Source: an uncultured Eubacterium sp. (GTDB lineage: Bacteria > Bacillota > Clostridia > Lachnospirales > Lachnospiraceae). Taken from it: a stretch of 64,000 nucleotides of DNA. The position numbers and the translations under genes are program-made. Location: positions 1-64,000 of the forward strand of contig CAJUIL010000005.1 in NCBI GenBank assembly GCA_910586225.1. Reading direction: 5' to 3'. Positions 34,053 to 42,506 of the stretch are shown here, piece by piece (position 1 is the stretch's first letter; every line of letters begins with the position of its first letter). The notes beneath the pieces are model-generated. The model had not been told where the DNA came from. It did no database searches and saw only the letters and a list, made by a program, of their open reading frames with translations.

Positions 34053-34214
34053 ATGGTCGGAAGAGATGAAAGAGGACGTGGACTGATTGCTACGGCTTCG
34101 CTCGTTTCTTTTGCTATGTTGTTTGTCTTTATAAATATTTTTGGTTATTTATTACAGTGGTCTATGGATAACATCGTTCGGTTGAAAGAGCTGCTGATGG
34201 GTGGGAACTTGTAA
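34053..34214 (+). CDS. small membrane protein (53 residues) after thiE
   Basis: A short reading frame starts at ATG 34053 behind a clear AAGGAGG (34038-34044) and ends TAA 34212-34214. The peptide has a charged start (MVGRDERGRG), one strongly hydrophobic segment (LIATASLVSFAMLFVFINIF, about residues 11-34) and an amphipathic end (MDNIVRLKELLMGGNL). No family is recognised. It follows thiE by 51 bases and could be the last gene of the thiamin operon. The good ribosome binding site and the single membrane helix argue that it is real. A stem-loop follows. Confidence 0.55.
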   Translation: MVGRDERGRGLIATASLVSFAMLFVFINIFGYLLQWSMDNIVRLKELLMGGNL

Positions 34215-34318
34215 CATACGATTATATGGCAACGTCCATACAGGTTAAGGGGGCGTTTGTTATTACCTTTAGAAAGCAGCAGATGTGATTGAGGCAATCG
34301 CAAATTCGGGCATATGTT

Positions 34319-34352
34319 GGGTTCATCACGATAGTTGGTGAACCCTGTTTTT
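34319..34352 (+). terminator. terminator upstream of the LacI gene
   Basis: GGGTTCA (34319-34325) pairs with TGAACCC (34339-34345) with further pairing inward (TCAC/GGTGA), followed by TGTTTTTG. The reverse strand lacks an equally good T run. Confidence 0.65.
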
Positions 34353-34507
34353 GATGTTTTCGAAATATTTACGAAAGAGATGCGTAAGGATGCAGCGGAA
34401 GAAAAGCTGAAATGAAAGAAGAGGATGAGTTTTATGTAAAATCACCAAAAATATGTGTATAAAATCAGTAAAATATACAGAAAATAGTATAGCAGCCCAA
34501 AAAACCA

Positions 34508-34536
34508 TTGACTTTTGCGTCATTTTGTCCTATGCT
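34508..34536 (+). promoter_or_regulatory. promoter of the LacI-type regulator gene
   Basis: TTGACT (34508-34513) and TATGCT (34531-34536) are 17 bases apart. Transcription would start near 34543, just before the operator at 34551-34560. Confidence 0.6.
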
Positions 34537-34550
34537 TACTACAGAAAGCA

Positions 34551-34560
34551 AAAACGTTTT
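34551..34560. promoter_or_regulatory. LacI-type operator at the regulator's own promoter
   Basis: The perfect palindrome AAAACGTTTT, with a CG centre usual for LacI-family operators, lies just downstream of the -10 box. The same sequence occurs twice before the binding-protein gene, so the regulator probably represses itself. Confidence 0.65.
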
Positions 34561-34594
34561 CGAAAAATAGAACAGTTGGAAAAAGGGTTATGAA

Positions 34595-35617
34595 ATGACA
34601 ACAATTCGGGATGTGGCGAAAGCTGCAGGCGTTTCAGTCAGTACGGTTTCCAGGGCCTTAAACGGCTATCAGGACGTAAATGAAAAGACCCGGCGCAGGA
34701 TACAGGAGACGTCGCGCCAGCTGGGATATATACCGAACCAGAGCGCCAAAAACCTTTCGTCTAAAACGGCGAAAAATGTAGCGCTGCTTATCTCAGGCAT
34801 TGCTACGGAGGACAAGCTGGATGAGTTTACGGGCAATCTGATCCGGGGCGTGTATGAATACATGAATGAGCAGGGAGATACGATTGCCATTTATGGGATC
34901 ACGTCTCAGATGCAGGAGGAAAAGTCTTTGGAGACGATGTGCCACGAATACAGTCTGTCGGGCGTCATGTTTATGGGCATGAAGGTACAGGACTGTTATT
35001 TGAAGGAGGTTGCGGATATTGGTATTCCGTGTGTTTCCATTGATGTTGTGCCGCAGGGCGGCGATGCAGCTGTTGTAACAACGGATGATGAGGCAGCTTT
35101 TGAAGAGATTACGGATTATGTGTTAGACAGGGGACATAAACAGGTAGTACTGTTAAGCGGGAACGACAGCGCACAGGTTACATATCTGCGTCAGGCAGGC
35201 TTTGAAAATTCCTTAAAGAAGCATGGGATCAATGTGCAGGATATGGATGTGCTCAAGTGTCGATTTCTGGAGGAGGTCGCTTACGAGAATACAAAAAGCT
35301 ATATCCAAAAATATCGCAAAACAAAGGCGACGGCATTTATCTGTATGAGCGATCTGATGGCTCTGGGCGTTTGCCGGGCAGTCGCGGAGTGCGGCTACCG
35401 TGTGCCGGATGATTTTTCGGTTACGGGCTTTGACGGGCTGCTGATCCTGGACTATATCCGCCCGTATCTTACAACAATCAGTCAGAATATCACAGGCAAA
35501 GGGTACCAGGGCGTCAGGACACTGATGCAGATGGTATCGGGCAGGCCGTTTTCCGGAAAAATTTATGTGCCGTACCGGCTGGTGGAACGGGAATCAGTCA
35601 AAGACATTCATTTTTAG
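34595..35617 (+). CDS. LacI family transcriptional regulator
   Basis: This 340-residue protein has the LacI N-terminal helix-turn-helix and hinge (TIRDVAKAAGVSVSTVSRAL, NGYQDVNEKTRRRIQE, LGYIPNQSAKNLSS) and a periplasmic-binding-protein-like effector domain (VALLISGIATEDKLDEF, SVTGFDGLLILDYIRPYLTT). It precedes an ABC importer, a GH65 phosphorylase and a beta-phosphoglucomutase on the same strand. Palindromic AAAACGTTTT elements in its own promoter and before the binding-protein gene are the likely targets. The effector is probably a disaccharide or its phosphorolysis product; that is inference. AAAAAGGG precedes the ATG. Confidence 0.94.
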   Translation: MTTIRDVAKAAGVSVSTVSRALNGYQDVNEKTRRRIQETSRQLGYIPNQSAKNLSSKTAKNVALLISGIATEDKLDEFTGNLIRGVYEYMNEQGDTIAIYGITSQMQEEKSLETMCHEYSLSGVMFMGMKVQDCYLKEVADIGIPCVSIDVVPQGGDAAVVTTDDEAAFEEITDYVLDRGHKQVVLLSGNDSAQVTYLRQAGFENSLKKHGINVQDMDVLKCRFLEEVAYENTKSYIQKYRKTKATAFICMSDLMALGVCRAVAECGYRVPDDFSVTGFDGLLILDYIRPYLTTISQNITGKGYQGVRTLMQMVSGRPFSGKIYVPYRLVERESVKDIHF

Positions 35618-35653
35618 AACGCAGTAAATGGTTACTGCGTTTTAAAATAAATG

Positions 35654-35688
35654 TTTACAAAAACGTTTTTGACAAACGTTTTTGTAAA
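35654..35688. promoter_or_regulatory. double LacI-type operator before the binding-protein gene
   Basis: A perfect 15-base inverted repeat: TTTACAAAAACGTTT (35654-35668), spacer TTGAC, AAACGTTTTTGTAAA (35674-35688). Each arm holds an A/T-flanked ACGT core like the operator at 34551, and the two cores lie 13 bases apart. A -10-like TAGTATAAA follows at 35697-35705. The element is too AT-rich and lacks a T tail to be simply a terminator, although it follows the lacI stop by only 37 bases. Confidence 0.75.
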
Positions 35689-35754
35689 GGTAACTGTAGT
35701 ATAAAAACAGGCAGAAAAAAGACTGCCACCAATTTCCAAAAAGGAGGAACAGAT

Positions 35755-37122
35755 ATGAGAATCAAAAAATTAGCAGCAGTAATGACAGCGGCCGCGCTGG
35801 CAGCCAGCTTAGCAGCGTGCGGGAGCAAGGGAAACCAGTCAGACGGAGCCAAAGACGGCGCTTCCTCGAACGGCGACGGAGCGGACAGCGGCGTTATCGA
35901 GATCAAATTACCGACCTTTATGGCGGGTGAGAATGTCGGAGCGGTGTTCTTTTTGCCGGAAGTTGAGCGTTTTAACGCAAAATACGAAGGGAAATATAAA
36001 ATTACGATCGAAGAGGTTCCGCAGGCAGGATATGCGGATAAGATCAAGCAGCTTGCACAGCAGAACCAGCTTCCGGTGCTTGTTCATGCGCCAGGCTCCG
36101 GCGGTATTGACGCACAGTGGTTCAAACAGGTCGTTCTGGACAACGATATGGCTTATGATTTAAGTGCGTATGCGGAGAAAAATCCGGATGTATCCGGCAG
36201 ATGGCTGGAGGAATCTGTTGATTTTTGTACCGTGGACGGCAAGCTTATCTGTAAGCCTTTAAGCGTGTTAAAGCCAGTGGGACTTTACTACAACAGCACG
36301 ATGTACAGCGCGGATAAGGATATTCGTGATATGACGATAGATGAATTTATGCAGAGCCTTGGAGACAACAAGCTGGCATTCCAGACAGCAGAAAACGGCT
36401 GGACGTCTGCATTGATGCTGTCTGCGCTGATCGCGAACGAGGATGGCGGCATCGAGCTGTTAAACAGCAGCGCAGCGGACAAGCTTTGGGATTATAACGA
36501 TCCGGCGTTTGTAAACGGCGTAACGAAGCTGCAGAAAATGCTGCAGGAGAACGCATCCTCCAACACGGTAGGCGCGGCTTATGCGGATGCAGCAAACGCA
36601 TTTATGAGTAAGAGCGCAGCGATCATCTGCAACGGCTCTTGGATGGCATCTGAATTTGCAGAAGGCGCTGACGATAAGTGGAGCAATGAATTTAACGGTG
36701 CGGATGTAAAAGCAACGATCTATCCTGGTAATATCGCGCTTGCAAATCCAAGAACGTACGGAGAATTTTGGGTATCTAATTCGGCAAGCGACGCAGAAAA
36801 GGAAGCGGCTGAGGCATTCCTTGCGTTCCGTGATTCCCAAGAGGAAATAGAAGCGCTGCTGCTTGCAGAAGGCGGTACGGCTCCAAAGATTACCTATTCT
36901 GATGCATTCCAGGAAGAGCTGAAAAAAGAACCAATCCTGTTCCAGCTGTCGGAAAGCATGAATGAGAATACAAAGTATTGCGTTGCCCTTGGTGATGTAT
37001 TCCCGTCATCGGTAGCTGATACGGAATTTGGCAAGCTGCTGCCAAAGCTGATCGACGGCACGTTGACTCCGGAAGAGTTCTGCCAGGAGCTAACGAAAAA
37101 GGCGGAGGAAGCGAAGCAGTAA
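35755..37122 (+). CDS. sugar ABC transporter substrate-binding lipoprotein
   Basis: This 455-residue family 1 extracellular solute-binding protein has a lipoprotein signal peptide (MRIKKLAAVMTAAALAASLA followed by AC, lipidated Cys22) and a Ser/Asp/Gly-rich linker. The mature part shows the carbohydrate-binding fold: VLVHAPGSGGIDAQWFKQVV, LSVLKPVGLYYNSTMYS, AFMSKSAAIICNGSWMASEF. It would capture an alpha-linked disaccharide outside the membrane and hand it to the two permeases downstream. AAGGAGG precedes the ATG. A double operator lies upstream and a large structured element separates it from the permease genes, consistent with higher expression of the binding protein. No ATPase is in the operon; a shared MsmK-like ATPase is likely. 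Confidence 0.94.
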   Translation: MRIKKLAAVMTAAALAASLAACGSKGNQSDGAKDGASSNGDGADSGVIEIKLPTFMAGENVGAVFFLPEVERFNAKYEGKYKITIEEVPQAGYADKIKQLAQQNQLPVLVHAPGSGGIDAQWFKQVVLDNDMAYDLSAYAEKNPDVSGRWLEESVDFCTVDGKLICKPLSVLKPVGLYYNSTMYSADKDIRDMTIDEFMQSLGDNKLAFQTAENGWTSALMLSALIANEDGGIELLNSSAADKLWDYNDPAFVNGVTKLQKMLQENASSNTVGAAYADAANAFMSKSAAIICNGSWMASEFAEGADDKWSNEFNGADVKATIYPGNIALANPRTYGEFWVSNSASDAEKEAAEAFLAFRDSQEEIEALLLAEGGTAPKITYSDAFQEELKKEPILFQLSESMNENTKYCVALGDVFPSSVADTEFGKLLPKLIDGTLTPEEFCQELTKKAEEAKQ

Positions 37123-37135
37123 AAATATGGACACA

Positions 37136-37228
37136 GGCTGTCCGAACGACGATCTCGCGGCGAGATTTCGTATACCGACCTTTGTTACTGTGCGCACCTT
37201 ATGGTGCGCACAGTAACGCCGGGCAGCC
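37136..37228 (+). repeat. structured intercistronic element between binding protein and permease genes
   Basis: GGCTGTCC (37136-37143) pairs with GGGCAGCC (37221-37228) and encloses two hairpins: ATCTCG/CGAGAT (37152-37157 and 37161-37166) and a perfect 15-base stem, GTTACTGTGCGCACC (37184-37198) with GGTGCGCACAGTAAC (37203-37217), loop TTAT. There is no T run after it, so it is probably an RNA-stabilising or partial-attenuation element rather than a terminator. Confidence 0.85.
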
Positions 37229-37243
37229 GGAAAGGAGAAAACT

Positions 37244-38143
37244 ATGGGAAAAGGAGAAAAGATAGTCATCAGCGGCTTGGAGAAGAAAAATTATAAATGG
37301 ATCTTCTTGTTTTTGCTGCCGTCGTTATTGATCTTTGTTGTTTTTTATTTGCAGCCGATCATTACGGTATTCTATACATCACTGACGAAATGGGACGGAT
37401 TTAACAGCCCTTCGTTTATCGGACTTGCGAATTATATCCAGATGTTTCAAAACGACGCGTTTTTAATATCGCTTCAGAATATTATCTTATGGTCTGTGAT
37501 CGCAGCTACGCTCCATGTTGGATTTGGTGTGCTGGTCGCTTTTATCTTGTACCAAAAGCCGAAAGGGTGGAAGCTTACACGTGGGGTATTTATGATACCA
37601 AACGTAATATCTGCCGCTGCTTGGGCAATGATCTACAAGTTTATCTTTAATGATGATATGGGTATTTTAAATAATATGATCCGAAAGATAAATCCTGATT
37701 TTCACGTACAGTGGTTTTATAATTCCCCATATGCATTTTGGGCGGTTACGACTACCTGGCTGTTTTATTCGGTTATCGTTACGCTTGTCGTGCTGAACGA
37801 CCTGATGGCGATCCCGGAGGAGCTGACGGAGGCCGCAAGAGTGGACGGCGCGACCGGATGGCAGATTACAAGGTTTGTTCATCTGCCGCTTTGCAGAAAT
37901 GCCATCGGTACGGGGATTATTTGTTCGATCACCGCTCGTGTGGCAATGTACGAGCAGATCGCACTGACGACAGCGGGAGGGCCAGGAGATGATACGATGA
38001 ACCTTCCGATTATTCTTGTAAAGTCTATCCAAGATATGAAATACGGCTACGCGAATGCAAACGGCGTGATCATGTTCATTCTGGGCCTTCTGATCTTGGC
38101 GGTTGTAAATAAGGCGTTCCGGATGAACGAGAATGTATATTAA
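37244..38143 (+). CDS. sugar ABC transporter permease, MalF/UgpA type
   Basis: The 299-residue protein has six membrane helices (the first WIFLFLLPSLLIFVVFYLQP) and the EAA loop that docks the ATPase, EELTEAARVDGATGWQITRF VHLPL. It pairs with the next permease and the upstream lipoprotein for sugar uptake. ATG 37244 is behind AAAGGAG (37231-37237), directly after the structured intercistronic element. The adjacent permease begins 13 bases after its stop. Confidence 0.94.
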   Translation: MGKGEKIVISGLEKKNYKWIFLFLLPSLLIFVVFYLQPIITVFYTSLTKWDGFNSPSFIGLANYIQMFQNDAFLISLQNIILWSVIAATLHVGFGVLVAFILYQKPKGWKLTRGVFMIPNVISAAAWAMIYKFIFNDDMGILNNMIRKINPDFHVQWFYNSPYAFWAVTTTWLFYSVIVTLVVLNDLMAIPEELTEAARVDGATGWQITRFVHLPLCRNAIGTGIICSITARVAMYEQIALTTAGGPGDDTMNLPIILVKSIQDMKYGYANANGVIMFILGLLILAVVNKAFRMNENVY

Positions 38144-38156
38144 GGGGGAAGGACAT

Positions 38157-38990
38157 ATGAAGAATAAAAAAAGCATCGGTGTTAAGATATTTATGTATGC
38201 GGTGATGATCTTTACGATCATTGTATCGGTCTTTCCGATTTTATGGGTCATTATGTCGGCGTTTAAGACAAATGCGCAGATTTTGTCCAATCCGTTTTCA
38301 CTTCCGGAAAGCATCGGGTTTGACGCCTTTGTCTATATTTTTGAAAAATACAATTTTGTACGTTATTTTGGAAACTCTCTGATCATCTGCAGCGTGTCTA
38401 CGGCAGTTTCGCTTGTTATTTTTTCAATGGGCGGGTATGTGATCGCGAAATACCGATTTCCTGGGAAAAACCTGATATTTGCACTGTTTACGATCACGCT
38501 GTTAGTTCCGGCGCAGTCGAAGGCACAGCCGATATTTTCGCTTGTGATGAAGCTGGATCTGTATGATAACATTTGGGGCGTGACGCTTGTCTATTTATCG
38601 ATGGGTCTTGCGATGTCCATGTTTATCTTAAAGTCTACGTTTATGGCGATACCAAAGTCGCTGGATGAGGCGGCGGCTTTAGAGGGAGCCGGGTTTTTTA
38701 CCGTTTTTTGGAAGATCAACCTGCCGCTGGCAAAGAGCGGGCTTGCGACAGCCGGGATCTTAATGTTTTTAAATAACTGGAACGAATATTTTTATGCGTC
38801 GCTTTTGACCTCGTCGGATCAGAACCGGACGCTTCCGCTGGCGCTCCAGTTTTTTACCGAGTCGTTCTCGTATGACTATACAAAGCTGTTTGCGGCGCTG
38901 ACGGTCGTTGTGCTTCCGGGCATTATTTTATATGCGTGTGCACAGGAGCAGGTACAGGCTTCAGTAGCGGCATCCGGGGTAAAGGGATGA
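38157..38990 (+). CDS. sugar ABC transporter permease, MalG/UgpE type
   Basis: The 277-residue second permease has six helices (IFMYAVMIFTIIVSVFPILW at the start) and the EAA motif SLDEAAALEGAGFFTVFWKI NLPL. ATG 38157 lies behind AAGGGGGAAGG; the frame is open upstream into the previous gene, but that extension is not family-like. It completes the importer with the preceding permease and binding protein; the ATPase is not encoded here. Confidence 0.94.
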   Translation: MKNKKSIGVKIFMYAVMIFTIIVSVFPILWVIMSAFKTNAQILSNPFSLPESIGFDAFVYIFEKYNFVRYFGNSLIICSVSTAVSLVIFSMGGYVIAKYRFPGKNLIFALFTITLLVPAQSKAQPIFSLVMKLDLYDNIWGVTLVYLSMGLAMSMFILKSTFMAIPKSLDEAAALEGAGFFTVFWKINLPLAKSGLATAGILMFLNNWNEYFYASLLTSSDQNRTLPLALQFFTESFSYDYTKLFAALTVVVLPGIILYACAQEQVQASVAASGVKG

Positions 38991-39029
38991 TAACAGCATC
39001 TATTTTTTTACAAAGAAGGGAAGATCAAC

Positions 39030-41366
39030 ATGGCAATCAGATATGATACAGGAACCGGAGCGTTAAAAAACTGGCTGGTAACGGAGGATGCGTTTGACGA
39101 CAGGTGTCTTGGCAAATGCGAGGCTATCTTTGCGCAGGGCAACGGTTATCTTGGGGTGCGCAACGCGCTGGAGGAGACTTATGCGGGCGAGGTCAGAAAT
39201 ACTTTTGTGACCGGAACCTTTAACAAGGCGTCTGAGGAAGAGGTTACCGAGCTTCCGAACGCGGCCGATCTAACGGGGATGACCTTGAAGGTAAACGGTC
39301 GTGAGTTAAATCTTATCAAAGGGGAACTGTTCAATTACAGTCGGACGCTGAATTTAAAAAACGGGGAGACTGTAAGGGAAATCTGCTGGAAAACGCCGGA
39401 CGGTATCCAGCTGACGGCAGTATTTAGACGGTTTGTGTCGCTTTGTGACGATCATGTGCTTGCTTTTGGCGTGGATTTTTCTGTGGACCAGGAAGCGCTG
39501 ATCGAGCTGGAGGCAGGCGTGGACGGCAGCGTCACAAACAGCGGAGCGCAGCATTTTGACTCGCTGCAGGCCAGGGTATATGATGCAAACATGATGCAGA
39601 TGGCTTCCAGGACGACCCAGTCAGGTGTATGGATCGCCCATCACGCGGCGTGCCGCTTTGGATCGGACGTGGAGGTAAAGCAGATGCCTGTGATGGAGCG
39701 CAGGAGGCTGTATATCCATTATACATTTCAGGCAGCTGCAGGGCAGAATATCCATTTTGAAAAAATAGGTACGATCCACTCTTCGCGTGACCGTGTGTAT
39801 GAGGGGCTTAAGCCAGAGGAATTTCCTAAGCGGCTGCTGCAGGATGCAAGGGCTGACGCTGAGAAGGCGTATGCAAAGGGCTACGAGTGCTTAAAGCAGG
39901 AAAGTGAAAAGGCGTGGAAGGATTACTGGGAACAGAGTGATATTGTGATAGACACAGACGCTGCCTTTGACCAGCTTGCAGTCCGGTTCGCACTGTATCA
40001 TTTGAATATTATGGTAAAGCATGACGATAACCGGGTAGGCATCGGCGCGAAGGCGTTAACTGGAGAAGGGTATAAGGGGCATTCGTTTTGGGATACGGAA
40101 ATGTTTATTTTACCGTATTTTACATTTACGATGCCGAAAACGGCCAGAACGCTTTTGGAATACCGTTATAAAAACCTCTATGGCGCGCATTTAAAGGCAA
40201 AGCAGTATGGCTATGAGGGAGCAATGTACCCATGGGAGAGCGCGTGGGTGGACGATGGCGAGGTGACGCCGCTTAGTATGGGTGCGGATATCGTGACCGG
40301 GGAGATGTCAAAAATACTGACCGGGCTGATCGAGCATCATGTGACTGCGGATATTGCCTATGCGGTCGACCAGTACGCAAAGGTTACAGGCGATACGGAA
40401 TTTATGGAAGCATATGGGTACGAGATCATTCTGGATACGGCGCTGTTTTGGGCGAGCCGGGTGGAATACTGCGAAGAAAACGAAAGGTATGAGATCCGGG
40501 ATGTGATCGGGCCGGATGAGTATAAGGAGCACGTAGATAACAACGCATATACGAACTATCTGGCGCATTGGAATATGCAAAGGGCGCTTTCAGTGATCAA
40601 AGAGCTTTCCAAGGAAAAGCCAGAGCTGTATGCGGCGCTGGATGAGAAGCTTACGCTGATACATATCAAACAAAAGATCGAAGCGTGCGTGGATAAGCTG
40701 TATCTGCCGCAGCCGACGGCGGAAGGGATCCTTCCGCAGACAGACCAGTACTTGCAGCTAAAGCCGCTGGAGCTTGCCAAATATAAAAACAGTCAGGCAG
40801 TCATGTCCATCAGCAAAGACTTTAATATGGAGCAGCTGAATCAATATATGGTGTCCAAGCAGGCGGATACGGTAATGCTTTTATTTTTGCTCGACCAGCT
40901 GTTTGATGAGGAGACAAAACGTCGGAATTTCTTATTTTATGAAGATAAGACGCTGCACGATTCTTCCTTGAGCAAGGCGACCCATGCAATATTGGCGAAT
41001 GATCTGGGGCTTTCGGATATGGCTTATCAGCTTTATGAGAAGGCGCTTACGATCGACCTGGGCGCATATATGCATTCTTCGGATGAGGGGATCCACAGCG
41101 CGTCGCTTGGCGGTATCTGGGAAAGCACGGTTATGGGCTTTGGCGGTGTGCGGATGGCGGACGGAATGCTGCGTATCGCACCGAAGCTGCCGGATGGCTG
41201 GCGTCAGATGACATTCCCGCTGTGCTATCAGGGGTGCAGGCTCAAGGTGACGGCAGGACATGAAAGCGTTCTTGTGGAAAACCTTGGATCTATAGAACTG
41301 AAATTTATGCTTGGCAACGAAATCATTACGCTTCCTGCGGGAGCAAACGTACAGAAAGGGATCTGA
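39030..41366 (+). CDS. GH65 disaccharide phosphorylase (maltose/trehalose/kojibiose/nigerose type)
   Basis: The 778-residue protein is a full-length GH65 inverting glycoside phosphorylase: an N-terminal beta-sandwich, the (alpha/alpha)6 barrel with GHSFWDTEMFILPYF and GAMYPWESAWVDDGEVTP, the general acid in IGPDEYKEHVDNNAYTN (Glu497), and the phosphate-binding region SSDEGIHSASLGGIWE. It splits an alpha-linked glucose disaccharide with phosphate into glucose and beta-glucose 1-phosphate. The linkage specificity cannot be read from the sequence. The neighbouring beta-phosphoglucomutase, one base downstream, uses exactly this product. A GAAGGGAAG site precedes the ATG. It acts in the cytoplasm. 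Confidence 0.93.
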   Translation: MAIRYDTGTGALKNWLVTEDAFDDRCLGKCEAIFAQGNGYLGVRNALEETYAGEVRNTFVTGTFNKASEEEVTELPNAADLTGMTLKVNGRELNLIKGELFNYSRTLNLKNGETVREICWKTPDGIQLTAVFRRFVSLCDDHVLAFGVDFSVDQEALIELEAGVDGSVTNSGAQHFDSLQARVYDANMMQMASRTTQSGVWIAHHAACRFGSDVEVKQMPVMERRRLYIHYTFQAAAGQNIHFEKIGTIHSSRDRVYEGLKPEEFPKRLLQDARADAEKAYAKGYECLKQESEKAWKDYWEQSDIVIDTDAAFDQLAVRFALYHLNIMVKHDDNRVGIGAKALTGEGYKGHSFWDTEMFILPYFTFTMPKTARTLLEYRYKNLYGAHLKAKQYGYEGAMYPWESAWVDDGEVTPLSMGADIVTGEMSKILTGLIEHHVTADIAYAVDQYAKVTGDTEFMEAYGYEIILDTALFWASRVEYCEENERYEIRDVIGPDEYKEHVDNNAYTNYLAHWNMQRALSVIKELSKEKPELYAALDEKLTLIHIKQKIEACVDKLYLPQPTAEGILPQTDQYLQLKPLELAKYKNSQAVMSISKDFNMEQLNQYMVSKQADTVMLLFLLDQLFDEETKRRNFLFYEDKTLHDSSLSKATHAILANDLGLSDMAYQLYEKALTIDLGAYMHSSDEGIHSASLGGIWESTVMGFGGVRMADGMLRIAPKLPDGWRQMTFPLCYQGCRLKVTAGHESVLVENLGSIELKFMLGNEIITLPAGANVQKGI

Positions 41367-41367
41367 C

Positions 41368-42006
41368 ATGAAATATCAGGGCGTTATTTTTGATCTGGAC
41401 GGCGTGATCTGCCATACAGACCAATATCATTTCAAAGCGTGGAAAATGCTGGCGGACCGTCTTGGCATTTACTTTGATGAAAAGATCAACCACAGGCTCC
41501 GGGGCGTCAGCCGGATGGAAAGCTTGGAGATCATACTGGAAAATTATGACGGGCAATGCACGCAGGAGGAAAAGCTGGCGTATGCGCAGGAGAAAAACAG
41601 CAGCTACCAAAAGCTGCTGCAGCAGATGACTCCAGACGATCTGTGTCCAGGCGTAATGGAAACGCTGGAGTCGCTCCGCGGCCTGGGGATCCGGCTTGCG
41701 ATCGGCTCTTCCAGCAAGAATGCGCAGATGATACTGGAAAAGCTTGGACTGGACGGATTTTTTGATACGGTTACGGACGGCAACCATATTACCAGATCCA
41801 AGCCGGATGGGGAGGTATTTTCAAAGGCGGCGGCAGGGCTTGGGCTTGCGCCGGAAAGCTGCCTTGTCGTAGAGGACGCGAAGGCGGGCCTTTTAGCAGC
41901 CAAGAACGCAGGTATGGACAGCGCGGGTATTGCGGACGCTGCGGCTTCGCCGTTAGCAGCTTATCGATTGGAGCAGATTGGAGATCTTTTGCGGATCGTA
42001 GTATAA
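41368..42006 (+). CDS. pgmB: beta-phosphoglucomutase
   Basis: This 212-residue HAD enzyme isomerises beta-glucose 1-phosphate to glucose 6-phosphate. The catalytic FDLDGVICHTD gives nucleophile Asp9 and general acid/base Asp11; the cap motif WKMLADRLGIYFDEKINHRLRG with VSRMES is diagnostic for beta-PGM, followed by IGSSSKNAQMIL and VEDAKAGLLAAKNAGM. It starts one base after the GH65 stop, with AGAAAGGG inside the end of that gene, and is the last gene of the operon; a terminator follows. Confidence 0.95.
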   Translation: MKYQGVIFDLDGVICHTDQYHFKAWKMLADRLGIYFDEKINHRLRGVSRMESLEIILENYDGQCTQEEKLAYAQEKNSSYQKLLQQMTPDDLCPGVMETLESLRGLGIRLAIGSSSKNAQMILEKLGLDGFFDTVTDGNHITRSKPDGEVFSKAAAGLGLAPESCLVVEDAKAGLLAAKNAGMDSAGIADAAASPLAAYRLEQIGDLLRIVV

Positions 42007-42014
42007 AAACGAAA

Positions 42015-42047
42015 GGACAGACTCTATTACGGAGCCTGTCTTTTTTA
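42015..42047 (+). terminator. terminator of the GH65 operon
   Basis: GGACAGACTC (42015-42024) pairs with GAGCCTGTCT (42032-42041) with one A-C mismatch, followed by a T-rich tail. Confidence 0.75.
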
Positions 42048-42063
42048 TTTTTCAAAAAAACAG

Positions 42064-42092
42064 TTGACATTATAATTGTATTGCTGTATTAT
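42064..42092 (+). promoter_or_regulatory. strong promoter of the GntR-ABC operon
   Basis: A perfect TTGACA (42064-42069) and TATTAT (42087-42092) at 17-base spacing. Confidence 0.8.
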
Positions 42093-42105
42093 TCAATTAG
42101 TACAG
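42084..42105. promoter_or_regulatory. candidate GntR/YtrA operator overlapping the -10 box
   Basis: CTGTATTA (42084-42091) and TAGTACAG (42098-42105) form an inverted repeat with one mismatch and a 6-base spacer across the -10 box and start site, well placed for self-repression by the GntR-type protein encoded downstream. Confidence 0.6.
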
Positions 42106-42134
42106 AGATACAACAAAAGAAAGGAAGTGAATCT

Positions 42135-42506
42135 ATGCCATGGGATCTTGATGCGGATCGTCCGATCTTTATCCAAATTTTGGAGCGGATCCGTGTGGAT
42201 ATTATCAGTGGAAAATACGAGGCAGGGGAAAAGCTGCCGTCTGTCCGAGAACTGGCTGCGCAGGCCGCGGTCAATCCGAATACGATGCAGCGGGCTTTTG
42301 CAGAGCTGGAGCGTACCGGGCTTGTGTATTCCAAACGCACAAGCGGGCGATTTATTACGGAGGACAGGGAAATGATAGAACAAGTAAGAATTGAGATTGC
42401 AAAGGAAAAGATCAAGCTGTTTTTGGAAGGAATGCGTCAGCTTGGCTATGAAAAGGCTCAGATTTTGCCGCTGATACAGCAATCGATGGAAGGAGAAGAA
42501 CAATGA
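42135..42506 (+). CDS. GntR family regulator, YtrA type
   Basis: The 123-residue protein has a GntR winged helix (PIFIQILERIRVDIISGKYE, KLPSVRELAAQAAVNPNTMQ, RAFAELERTGLVYSKRTSGR) and only a short helical tail, as in the YtrA subfamily that controls ABC transporters in response to cell-envelope stress. ATG 42135 is behind AAAGGAAGTGA. Its stop overlaps the ATPase start by four bases (ATGA). It probably represses this three-gene operon through the inverted repeat at 42084-42105. Confidence 0.93.
   Translation: MPWDLDADRPIFIQILERIRVDIISGKYEAGEKLPSVRELAAQAAVNPNTMQRAFAELERTGLVYSKRTSGRFITEDREMIEQVRIEIAKEKIKLFLEGMRQLGYEKAQILPLIQQSMEGEEQ

Larger units (their letters stand above)
34215..34594. other. 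380-base gap: hairpins, lacI promoter and operator
   Basis: No further gene was seen. The stretch holds a weak hairpin just after the small membrane gene (AACGTCC 34231-34237 with GGGCGTT 34251-34257), a clearer terminator at 34319-34352, and the promoter and operator of the LacI-type gene at 34508-34562. Confidence 0.6.
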
